Of a DNA stretch of 64,000 nucleotides, positions 56,123 to 64,000 are shown piece after piece; position 1 is the stretch's first letter; each line of letters opens with the position of its first letter. Location of the stretch: NCBI RefSeq assembly GCF_028858725.1, contig NC_084790.1, positions 4,842,001-4,906,000 on the forward strand, given 5' to 3'. This stretch comes from Colius striatus. Its lineage: Eukaryota > Chordata > Aves > Coliiformes > Coliidae. Both the position numbers and the translations under genes were made by a program. Below the pieces are notes generated by a model that was not told the DNA's origin, did no database searches, and saw nothing but the letters and a program-made list of their open reading frames with translations.

Positions 56123-59100
56123 CTGCAGATGGGATGGGAAGGTGACAGCTGAGATGCCACTGAGATCCCCAGCAAGTCCTCCCATTCTCTGAGAGCCCTG
56201 TATCCCCCCCGATCCACGGGATGCCCCATGCACCACCCTATACATCAGCTTTGGGGCTCCCCTCCCCAGATCCCCGTGCCAGACCTGAAGAAGCGAGCCT
56301 GGTGGGTGATGTTGTTCTCCTCCATCACCCGGCGCCGGTCCCGTTGCAGCTGCTCAATCTGGCGCTTCTGCGTCTCAGCTGCTGGCACATTCCCTTCCTC
56401 CAGGTACCTGGGGAGGGGGGACACACATCGTTGTAAGGAGCTGGGCAGCCTCAGCCCCCTGCCCTCCACGGTGCTGGGGTGCTGCTCACCGCTGGTCAGG
56501 TCGCAGGCGGGTGTCAGTGGGGGGCAGCACCCGCCGCAGCTCAGGTGTCAGCTCGTTCAGCTCCAGGGCAAACTGGGTGAAGCCGTAGTTCCTCTCATGG
56601 TCGTGGGGCATAGGGCCTGTTGGGTGGGGAGGAACAGTGCTGAGACCCCCAAGGCTGGGTATTCCCCCCCCAACCCCAGCAAAGCACGGTCTCCCAGCCT
56701 TGCATCCTTACTGGCTCTCCAGATGCACTGTCCCGGAGCCGGGCCGCGGTGCAGCCCTTCGTGCCACTTCCCCGCCAAACGCTCCACCACCTTCCCGCTG
56801 CGGCTCAGCACGACCCCCTGCACCTCGTTGGCCCCCGCGCCCCAGTACCGAGCCTGCGGCCACGGGACGGCCGTGGGGAAACGGCGGGGCCCTGAGGGAG
56901 GGGCGGGGCCACGGGGAAGGGGCGGGGCTAACGGCGGGGGGCGGGGCCGTAGGGGCGGGGCCGGTGGAGGATGCGTGAGCGGGCGGGGCCAGCGGGGAAG
57001 GGCGGGGATGAATGGGGCGGGGCCGTGGGAAAGGGGCGGGGCCGCGGAAAAGGGGCGGGGCCGTTGTGAACGGCCGCGCGGATCAATGGGGAGGGGGCGG
57101 GGCCAGGCAAGAGGCGGGACGGCAACACGCAGCGTTCGGATGGGCACGAGGGCGGAGGGAGAGGGTCACGGGAGGGGCCGTGGCCATGCAGGGGGCCGGG
57201 GGGGCCGCACCTTGCAAAAGGTGATCTTGCAGTGGTAGGAGGGGTCGCGGGTGTTGCGGATCAGCACCTCGCCGTAGTGCTCGATCCAGCGGGGCCCGCT
57301 GAGGACGTTGTGGATGCAAGTTGTCACCTTGTTCCACTCAAAGTGGTCCCCGGTCCTGCGGGTATTGCCACAACGTCAGCCAAGGAGGGGCTAGGTGGCA
57401 CCGAGGGGACAGGGGCACCTTGCCAAGGCCAGGGTCTCACCTGGGCAGCTGGACATTGACGGTGCCCATGGGGACGATCTCCAGTGACTTGCCCCAGAAT
57501 TTGTTTTTCCACCTCATGTCTAAGGGGGGAGGAGGGGGAAGAGGTGAGACCTCCTGCCCCATTCCACTCACGCGTGATCCCAATACCTTCCTTGGCACCC
57601 ACCTTGCCAGAAGATGAAGTTGTCGGACTCGGCATGGCAAGCGGAGATGGGGGGGTGGTGGCAGACCTGGAGGGAGGAAAAGAGTCATGCCAGTGCCCTG
57701 TCTAGCTCTGTGCCCCCTCCCCAGCCCCGGCCCTGGCCCCACCTGCTCACTGATGAAGCGGAAGCCACGGTCAGGCCGCACACACTCGTAGGTCTCGCCC
57801 AGCACCGGGTTGAAAGGTTTGCTGCCCGCCCGGTAGTAGGTGGAGGCATAGGCAGACACGGCAAAGGCAGCCATATAGACCTGCCACCAAGCCACCACAG
57901 TCACCACTGCCCTGAGGTTGTGCATCTCCGTGTCCCTGCTGCCACCCCATGCTGCTGGGCTGAGCCTCTTGTACACCCAACCCCCCATGTCCTCCAAGAC
58001 CCCTAAATCCTTGAAGTCTCCAAGTGCCCTCATGTCCTCAAACTCCCCGTCCCCCAATCCCCACTAAGTCCCTGAACTCCCCAAGTACGTCCATGTTCCC
58101 CCAAGCTCCCTCTGCATCCTGTGAGCCCCCCAAACCCTCGACCTTCCTGAGCCCCTGTCACTCATGCCCTTGACCTCTCCTGAGTTCCTGCTGCACCTGA
58201 AGTCTCATGTCCCCTGAAATCCACTGTGTCCCCTAAATCCTTGAACTCCCCAAGTGTTTCTGTGTCCTCAAGCTCTCCTACGTCCTCCAAGTCTCTCCCT
58301 GAGCTCCATGTCCCCTTGAGCCCTCCGTTTCCCCCAAACCCCCAACTATCCCGACTCCCCTATGTCACCCACATCCTCTGTGCCCCCGACCTTCCACAAG
58401 CCCCTCCTGCATCTCAAGTTCCCTGTGTTCCCAGATACCTCCAAGTCCTCAAATGCTCCAAGTCCCTCAGAGCCCCCCATGCCCCTGCTCCCACCGACCA
58501 TTCCGCTGTTCCCGAAGTCTCCTGTGCCCCCCTGAGCCCCCTGGAGTCCCCCGTGCCCCGCCGCCCCCCTGAGTCCCCCCGCACCAGGCGCTGCCGGGGG
58601 TCGCGGGCGCGGCTGGCGCGGTCCAGCAGCGCGCTGTACTCCAGCTCTTCGCACAGACGCTGGAGCGTGTTGAGCGGCTCGTTCAGCTGCACAGGCAGAG
58701 CCACGCGTGACAGATCCTTCCCCACGCTGCTCCGCAGCAGCCCCCACAGGCTCACGTCCCCGGACGGCGCTGGGGGGGCGGGGAGGCGACTTCTTCGCCT
58801 GGGGTCCGGCCCCGGCAGCTCCAACGGCAGCGGCTCCACGGGCACCCCCGAGCCCTCTGCTCCTGCCGGGCACCGCGCGGGGGGGGAAAGCGGTGGAGCG
58901 GAGCTTCCTCCCCTCCCTGCCGTGCCCTCCCCTCTGTCTCCTGTCCCCGTTACCTGTCGGGGGCCGGCCCGACCCCCCCGGCTCGGTCGCGTCCTCGCAG
59001 GCGCTGGTGGTGGCCTCGCTGATGCAAGACTCATCATCCGAGGGCTGGGGACAGGGGAGCGTCGGCGGCTGCAGGGGTCCCGGGGCAGGGACGGGGCTGG

Positions 59101-62100
59101 GCATCATCCCATGGTGGGGGGAAAGGCAGGAGGGGCTGGACCGGGCAGGGCCCCCAGGGTATCTGGGATGGGCTCGGGGGAGAGGCCAGGACAGGTAAGA
59201 GGTGGTGTGTACTAAGGAGGCTGCAGGAGTGAGGGACAGGGCCGGGGGGTGTGGGACCACTGACAGCACTCACCGAGGAGGCTCAGAGCAGGGGGGCTCC
59301 GGGGGCTGTAGGTAACACTGGGGTTGGGGAGGATGTGGAGACTGGGGGGGACACGGGGACCAGGGGAGGTTCTAGAGTTGGCAGGGACACAGGGAGCAGG
59401 GAGGGGGACTGCCGGGACGGCTAACGGGGAAGACGCAGGGGAGAGAGAAAGGAGAGATGAACCCACAGAAACAGCACCTCTAGAGGGTTCTGCAGAGCCT
59501 CCCGGCTCCGTCTTCAGCAGAGCCCTCCCGCCCCCGGCCCCGCCCGCCCCCAGCTCAAGCCCCGGCCCACCTCATTCTCGGAGGAGCTGGCTGAGAGGAA
59601 AACTTCGCAGGCGTCGAAAAACTCGGTGTGCGAGTCGGCCAGCGAGACGATGCTGCGGTTAGAGAGCTGCTGCTCACGCCCCTTGGCCGGCAGCGCATCC
59701 GGCTGCGGGGACAGCCACCGCCTCAGCCTTCCCAGCCCCGAGGGGGTCACCCCGACCCCCCACCCCATGCCGGCACCCCCTGACCTCGTCGGGGTGCAGG
59801 GAGGCAAAGGAGTCCAGGGTGGTGTCAGAGGACACGGAGAGGGAGTGGAAGCGGCGCAGGGCAGCCTGTGGAGGCAGGGAGAGGCTCAGACAATCCCTGC
59901 TCCAGACTGTCCCATCCAGCCAGCTGACAGGGAGGGGGGATCGCCCCACCACTGCCGGGGCAGCAGTACCGGGCTGAGACCTGGGCAACTCTCTGCACCC
60001 ACCAGCACCCTACCAGCCACAATCCCCCCGCCTCAGTGAGACCAGAAGCTGGTGCCAGCCCTGCCTGCCCCCCTGCAATGCCTCACCCTGGCACTGCCAG
60101 CAGCATCCAGGCGTGGGGCTGAGCGCTGCCGGTCCAGCGCCTGCCGCATCTCCTCCAGACGGGCCCTCTCAGCCATCAGCACGGCCACGATGCTGCTGAG
60201 TGAGCTGTGCACTGCCAGGAGACATGGGCAGGGCATCAGGCTTCAGCACAGCACCCCAGCACCCATTCTGTCACTGCCACAACCCCCACTGGGGCTCAGC
60301 ACTGCTGCCCTCATCCCACCTTTCTGGGCCAGGACCCAGAAGCTCCTCTGCAACTGGCTGTACTCAGGAGGGAGGCTGAAGGACAGCTGGCTCTGGGATG
60401 GCTCCAGGTAGCGTGAGAGGTTGGGGACAGAGCCATGCAGGCGGCCCACCTTGGGGTGAGACATGGGGGTCAGCGGGGCCCCGGGCAGCTCTTGCCCCAG
60501 GCCAGGGCTCAGTCAGAGGCAGCCAGAGCCCGGCTGGACACCCGCTCACCCTCACCCTGCCAATGGTGTCGTCCTTGGCAAAGCTCTGGGTGCACCAGAT
60601 TCTGGTGCTCCTTCTGCCCTTCTTGGGCCTCTCTGTGGCAGCTGAGGGCTGTGAGTGAGAGGAGGAGGCTAAGCTGGACTCTGCTCGGGAGGAGGGGCTG
60701 CTGGGCGATGCCCAGCCTTGCACCCACCACTGCCCCACTCACCTGGCTGCTGGAGATGAGGGGGGCTGAGGGGATGCGGTGCAGGGCCTCCAGGCTCTGC
60801 AACATGCCAGTCAGCTCCTGCAGCTTTGCTTGGCACTCCAACAGCTCTGCAACAGGCACAGAGTGAGGCCAGATAGGGAGTGGGGACAGGGCGCTCACCC
60901 TGCCCCACACATGCCCTCCTGCCCCGCTCACCAGCCGAGCAGCGCTCCAGCCCCTCGCTGTCCTTCAGCCACGCATTCACCTTGTCCTGGGAGCTGGCGA
61001 GGGTGGAGAGGGCAGGGGCACTGCCAGAGGGCAGGATCCTCGTCCATGGGCCCTGCAGCCAGGGAGAAGGGAAACCACCGGGGCTGCCACCAGGAGCCCC
61101 ACACCCAGGCACTGATTTGCATCATCAGTCCAATGTGTCACACACCTGCACATCGGTGGGGGACTTCCCTGTGGGACCTGCACCATCACCCTGGTGATGG
61201 GAGCAGAGGCTGCTCACCCAGCTGGCAAAGAGCTCTGGGGACTTGATCTGTGGGACAGAGGCACGTTGGGAGGGGACACAACCCAACACCCCCAGCCTTG
61301 TCCTAGTCCCAGCCCTGGCTCCAGCCCCCACCAGCACCTTGAGGTGGTAGATGTTCTCCTCTGTGTCCAGGTCAACCCGCTGCGCCTTCTTGTTGACAGA
61401 CATGACAGACTGACGGACATCAATGGCACCATGCACTTTGCCCTTGAGGACCTGGGGGACCCCAGGGACCCCTGTCAGTGGAAAGCCCTCCCTTCTTCAT
61501 GAGGGTCATGAGGTCTCCCCTGCCCCAAGCCCGTGGATGCAGCCCAGCCCCACACTCACATCCTGGCGCGTGGTGGCATATTTCAGGATGCCGTTTTCCA
61601 ACACAAAGTACCTCTGGGGACAGAGAGGGACGATCATTGAAGGGTGGAGGCAGAGTTTGGCGCCTACAGCCTCCCCATCCAGCAGCCCAAATCACCCCAG
61701 GGCCAGCCATAGCACTCAGGACCGGGTGGGTGACAGCTCCCAGTGCCGACTCTGCCCGTTACCTTGTGCCAGCCCTTCAGGGGCCATTTTCTCTTCTTGA
61801 GCAGGTACCCTTCGTGTCGCTGCGGCTCCTGGCCTGGGCTGCCCTGTGTGAGCAGCTCCTCCACCACTTCCCAGCTCTCTGAGCCCTGCTGGGGTTGGGG
61901 GTCAGGGGTCAGCATGGGGGTCCCTCAGCACCAGAGGCAGATGGGGTGCATCTTGTCCCCAGGCAGCAACACTTGGTACACCCAGGGGACAAAGCATCTC
62001 TGTATCACGCTTCCTAAAGTGAAGTGAAGCCACCCCAAGGCCCCATGGCATCCCTAGGCCAGTCTTTGTGCACCTCTAGGATCCCACCGAGCCCTCCCAA

Positions 62101-62210
62101 GCCTGGACTCTCCCAACCTGCTGAATGCTGCTGTGCTTGGAAGACACAGTGCTGTTGGAGCGTGACAGGGCTCTTTTTGGAGAGCACGGGTCCTTCTCAT
62201 GGCTGCCCAT
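56014..62210 (-). CDS. OSBPL7: Oxysterol-binding protein-related protein 7 (ORP7), 856 aa
   Basis: Lipid-transfer protein of the ORP3/6/7 subfamily; it works at ER-plasma membrane contact sites through PH, FFAT and ORD modules. 22 coding exons, listed separately, all GT-AG and phase-consistent; 856 aa (human 842). PH domain about residues 55-150 ([20 protein letters not shown]); conserved [19 protein letters not shown] motif EFFDACE at 408-414, which binds VAP proteins; ORD from about 500 to the end with [20 protein letters not shown], the fingerprint EQVCHHPP at 593-600 (EQVSHHPP in most ORPs), and the C-terminal TNNTYWKLR ending AVLW. ORP7 is preferred over ORP3/6 by the ARYW...EVQG and [16 protein letters not shown] segments and by synteny. 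The start MGSHEKD was chosen because it leads directly into SSKHSSIQQ and the conserved WEVVEE. Confidence 0.95.
56285..56407 (-). CDS. OSBPL7: OSBPL7 coding exon, ORD C-terminal helix (residues 780-821)
   Basis: [20 protein letters not shown] to THQARFF. Acceptor ccccag, donor gtctgg (weak but the only junction restoring RR). Confidence 0.94.
56490..56616 (-). CDS. OSBPL7: OSBPL7 coding exon, ORD (residues 738-780)
   Basis: [20 protein letters not shown] to DTRLRPDQ. Acceptor aacag, donor gtgagc. Confidence 0.96.
56712..56853 (-). CDS. OSBPL7: OSBPL7 coding exon, ORD (residues 691-738)
   Basis: [20 protein letters not shown] to GQCIWRA. Acceptor cgcag, donor gtaagg. Confidence 0.95.
56893..57115 (+). 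repeat. GC-box minisatellite in OSBPL7 intron
   Basis: Repeats of GGGGCGGGGC with 8-20-base spacers (about eight copies), G-rich on the plus strand, i.e. the template strand of OSBPL7. Each unit is a consensus Sp1/KLF site. Confidence 0.9.
57211..57355 (-). CDS. OSBPL7: OSBPL7 coding exon, ORD (residues 642-690)
   Basis: [20 protein letters not shown] to KITFCK. Acceptor cgcag, donor gtgcgg. Confidence 0.95.
57441..57519 (-). CDS. OSBPL7: OSBPL7 coding exon, ORD (residues 616-642)
   Basis: [20 protein letters not shown] to VQLPR. Acceptor cttag, donor gtgaga. Confidence 0.95.
57603..57666 (-). CDS. OSBPL7: OSBPL7 coding exon, ORD fingerprint (residues 595-616)
   Basis: [20 protein letters not shown]. 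Completes EQ|VCHHPP; the two His bind the PI4P phosphate in the family. Acceptor ctccag, donor gtgggt. Confidence 0.96.
57743..57880 (-). CDS. OSBPL7: OSBPL7 coding exon, ORD (residues 549-594)
   Basis: [20 protein letters not shown] and [12 protein letters not shown] to FISEQ; KPFNPxLGE is the ORP hallmark. Acceptor ggcag, donor gtgggg. Confidence 0.96.
57881..58584 (-). repeat. OSBPL7: OSBPL7 intron with degenerate repeat
   Basis: The largest internal coding-gene intron (704 bases). From about 57985 to 58580 it consists mostly of imperfect 20-30-base units on the plus strand: CTCCCCAAGT, CCCTCATGTCC, CCTGAA. No exon seen. Confidence 0.75.
58585..58862 (-). CDS. OSBPL7: OSBPL7 coding exon, start of ORD (residues 456-548)
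   Basis: Pro-rich linker, then [20 protein letters not shown] and [20 protein letters not shown] to RQRL. The lid and first ORD strand of the family. Acceptor ggcag, donor gtgcgg (weak). Confidence 0.93.
58954..59044 (-). CDS. OSBPL7: OSBPL7 coding exon (residues 426-456)
   Basis: [20 protein letters not shown] and a Gly/Pro stretch; acidic linker. Acceptor ccccag, donor gtaacg. Confidence 0.92.
59571..59702 (-). CDS. OSBPL7: OSBPL7 coding exon with FFAT motif (residues 382-425)
   Basis: Contains [27 protein letters not shown] fits the FFAT consensus EFFDAxE at every defined position, preceded by acidic/Ser context. Acceptor cgcag, donor gtgggc. Confidence 0.95.
59785..59865 (-). CDS. OSBPL7: OSBPL7 coding exon (residues 355-381)
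   Basis: 27 codons, [20 protein letters not shown] to LHPDE. Acceptor ccacag, donor gtcagg. Confidence 0.94.
60087..60211 (-). CDS. OSBPL7: OSBPL7 coding exon (residues 313-354)
   Basis: [20 protein letters not shown] to DAAGSAR; helical. Acceptor ggcag, donor gtgagg. Confidence 0.94.
60320..60449 (-). CDS. OSBPL7: OSBPL7 coding exon (residues 270-313)
   Basis: [20 protein letters not shown] to SFWVLAQK. Acceptor ccaag, donor gtggga. Confidence 0.94.
60556..60648 (-). CDS. OSBPL7: OSBPL7 coding exon (residues 239-269)
   Basis: [20 protein letters not shown] to AKDDTIGR. Basic KKGRR cluster. Acceptor tcacag, donor gtgagg. Confidence 0.95.
60743..60846 (-). CDS. OSBPL7: OSBPL7 coding exon (residues 204-238)
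   Basis: [20 protein letters not shown] to ISSSQ; coiled coil and the conserved [11 protein letters not shown]. Acceptor ttgcag, donor gtgagt. Confidence 0.94.
60932..61052 (-). CDS. OSBPL7: OSBPL7 coding exon (residues 164-204)
   Basis: [13 protein letters not shown], then [18 protein letters not shown], matching the family segment after PH. Acceptor ctgcag, donor gtgagc. Confidence 0.92.
61146..61247 (-). CDS. OSBPL7: OSBPL7 coding exon (residues 130-163), PH domain end
   Basis: [19 protein letters not shown], then a linker. Acceptor ccacag, donor gtgtgt. Confidence 0.93.
61338..61451 (-). CDS. OSBPL7: OSBPL7 coding exon (residues 92-129), PH domain
   Basis: [20 protein letters not shown] to EENIYHLK. 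Acceptor ccccag, donor gtgctg (weak). Confidence 0.94.
61560..61613 (-). CDS. OSBPL7: OSBPL7 coding exon (residues 74-91), PH domain
   Basis: 18 codons: [18 protein letters not shown]. Acceptor ccccag, donor gtgagt. Confidence 0.95.
61763..61888 (-). CDS. OSBPL7: OSBPL7 coding exon (residues 32-73), PH domain start
   Basis: [17 protein letters not shown] to [14 protein letters not shown]. The acceptor is ccccagcag, a tandem NAGNAG, so one Gln may be included or skipped. Donor gtaacg. Confidence 0.94.
62118..62210 (-). CDS. OSBPL7: OSBPL7 first coding exon (residues 1-31)
   Basis: [20 protein letters not shown] then [11 protein letters not shown]; Ser/Lys-rich. The exon probably starts near 62261 after ctgcactgcag. 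The donor gttggg is non-optimal. Confidence 0.8.
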
Positions 62211-62799
62211 GGCCAGCAAGCAGAAGGGGATGAGAGGCGCAGGCCAAGCTCTCAGCTCCGTCTGCAGTGCAGGGCTGTGGGGTCAGAGCTCAGCCGTCAC
62301 GGCCCGAGTGGTGTGCGACACTGTGAGGAGCAGAGGCCATGTCAGAGAGCCCAGGGAGGACATCTCCCACCCTGCCTGCAGGTTCCCAGCCCTGCCAGGC
62401 ACTCTCATCCCTTCCCTCGCAGGGACAAGGGGTGTAGGGGGGAGTCCTCCTGCCCCCCGGGAGCAGGAAGCCTCGCAGCTGGGATCCAGGAGCTTCCGTG
62501 CCAGAAGGAGCCTTCGACCCACCCTGCCTTATCTCGCCTCTGCCAACCCAGCCCTCACCCGCCTGGCGGGTCCAGAGTCCAGCCTCACCCCATTGCCCCA
62601 CAGACTCGGTGCCACGGGGCAACCCCACGACAGGCACAGTTGGGAGAGTGACCCGGGCTTCGGAAATCAGGATCAGCCCTGGCTGGTGCCAGCACCCACC
62701 GAGTCAGAATACGGGTCCCCAAAACCCCAGCCTGGAGGAAACAGAGGCACCGGGGATGCTCCCACCATCCCCCCCCACCCCCGAGCACTTCGTCATCCT

Positions 62800-63560
62800 C
62801 CCCCAGCGCTGTCCCTGCCAGGGGACCCATCCGGGCAGCCCGGCCACGATCGTAGGATGGGTCCTGGGATAACGCCGGGACGGCGGCCAAGCCCCGGCAG
62901 CGGTCGCGCCGACAACCACGGCGGCTCGGAGAAGGCGTGGGGCTCCCATCCTTCCCTCCCTTTCCGCACCCTGCCTGGCAGCGGGCGGACACAACCCCCC
63001 GGTGCTGCCGGGGTGCAGCGCTGACCCCCCCGGACGGGAGCGGGGCTGGCGCGGTGTCCCCGGGGGTCTCCAGCCGCCCGCTCCGCCAGCAGCCCGCACT
63101 GACCCTCGGCACCGCGGGGGACAGCCCGGCCCGGTGCTCAGCCTCCGTGGGGCAAAGCTCCCCCTTCCCCGTGTCCCCACGCAGGTGTCGATGCCCCCGG
63201 CGCAGCGGCCGACCCCGGAGGCGGTGCCGGGGGCTCGGGACCGGACACCCACACATCCCCCCCGGTCTCCTGTGCTCACCTGAGCGGGCAGCGGCCGGGC
63301 GGCCGGGGCTGGTCGCATCCTGCCCGACGGCTGCAGGAACCGGAACACGGAAGGAGGCGGAGGCACCGGGCCGGAGCCGCTCGGCTCTGCCCCCTGCACC
63401 GTGGAGGACCGGAGCCGCCAGCGTCTGGGACACTCCGAGGAACCGGGACTCCCCCCCCCCACCCCGCGCCCGCCAGCACCGACCCGGATTCACCCCCGAG
63501 CAGAACGGCTCCAGCCGCGGAGCCCCGGCGGCAGGACGGCCCCTCGCCTCCCAGACCCTG
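62800..63560. promoter_or_regulatory. OSBPL7: CpG island at the OSBPL7 5' end
   Basis: CpG-dense stretch covering the presumed first exon and the start of intron 1; a housekeeping-style, TATA-less promoter is likely. Confidence 0.55.
63280..63420 (-). other. OSBPL7: Probable non-coding first exon of OSBPL7
   Basis: CpG-rich sequence ends at CCGCTCAG with consensus donor gtgagc (plus-strand 63274-63279), about 1 kb upstream of the start-codon exon. The 5' limit is unknown. Inference from CpG content and the donor. Confidence 0.5.
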
Positions 63561-63770
63561 CCCCCAGCAAAACGGCCAATCCAGGAGCCCTGCCCACAGG
63601 GGCCGCAGGGCCCACCCCCTTCAGTTGGGCATTAATCCCCCGGGCCTTCCCTCGTCCCCTCCCCAGCGCGCTCTGCCCCAGGAGCCCTGCAGCAGTGCTC
63701 AGCCTCTCCCGGTAGGACCCCCCTGCCCCCCGCCAAGAAGAGGCCTCCATAGTCTCCACCACCACCATGC

Positions 63771-63776
63771 TTTAAT
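63771..63776 (-). terminator. Possible poly(A) signal of a minus-strand neighbour
   Basis: Minus-strand ATTAAA (accATTAAAgcatgg). In human the next minus-strand gene after OSBPL7 is MRPL10, so this could be its end. The remaining 220 bases contain no protein segment that I recognise. Confidence 0.3.
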
Positions 63777-64000
63777 GGTCAGGATCCTGGAGCCAGTTCA
63801 GTCAGGACTGCTCTGCTCCCCTTGCTCCAGAGGGCACCTGAGCCACACTGGATCCCTCACCCTGCGATCCTCCCTCTGCAGCCCCACAGCACCCAAAATG
63901 CAGCCAGGACATTCCCAGGTGCCAGCGGAGTGAGGAGTGGGGAGCAAAGGGAAAGGCCAGGGGTCCCCAAAGGGACCAGTGATACCACAGGAGCCTCAGT

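Overview
The window is vertebrate nuclear DNA, most likely from a bird. The evidence is a truncated CR1 LINE 3' end (16329-16514) with the bird/reptile ATTCTATGATT tail, small introns, very GC-rich gene-dense sequence after about 17 kb, and four intron-containing genes whose translated exons closely match known vertebrate proteins. The gene order KPNB1 (+), TBKBP1 (+), TBX21 (+), OSBPL7 (-) is that of human 17q21.32. In birds this block would be expected on a GC-rich microchromosome (chicken 27 by my recollection; inference). The species cannot be told from the sequence.

Layout. 1-15.9 kb: the 3' two thirds of KPNB1 (importin beta-1): 13 coding exons from about residue 300 to the C-terminus, then a last exon holding one base of the stop codon and a 2.6-kb A-rich 3'UTR. 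15.9-22.3 kb: intergenic, with the CR1 copy and a few AT-rich islands that look like regulatory elements. 22.3-33.2 kb: TBKBP1 (SINTBAD), a TBK1/IKK-epsilon adaptor: a CpG-rich non-coding first exon, nine coding exons giving 602 aa, and a 3'UTR of about 1 kb. 33.2-45.7 kb: intergenic, with no gene I can support; it holds degenerate minisatellites and short segments rich in transcription-factor motifs that may control TBX21 or TBKBP1. 45.7-55.4 kb: TBX21 (T-bet), six exons, 534 aa. 55.6-63.5 kb: OSBPL7 (ORP7) on the minus strand, 22 coding exons, 856 aa, with PH domain, FFAT motif and sterol/lipid-transfer ORD. TBX21 and OSBPL7 end tail to tail about 180 bp apart. The last 250 bases may hold the 3' end of another minus-strand gene (MRPL10 by synteny; unproven).

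Function. The genes are not an operon. KPNB1 is a housekeeping nuclear-import receptor, TBKBP1 scaffolds the antiviral kinases TBK1/IKBKE, TBX21 is the master regulator of type-1 lymphocytes, and OSBPL7 is a lipid-transfer protein at ER contact sites. Their adjacency is ancient vertebrate synteny. Exon limits were set by matching translated sequence to remembered family sequences, requiring GT-AG junctions and consistent codon phase; all 50 coding exons satisfy both. Transcript starts and poly(A) sites are inferred from motifs only. I found no retroviral or other virus-derived element, no CRISPR array, no convincing small RNA gene, and no evidence for a new multi-gene system. The most distinctive material is regulatory and repetitive: an intron-split stop codon, a Ser-to-Cys change in the ORP signature, upstream ORFs before T-bet, and several locus-specific minisatellites.
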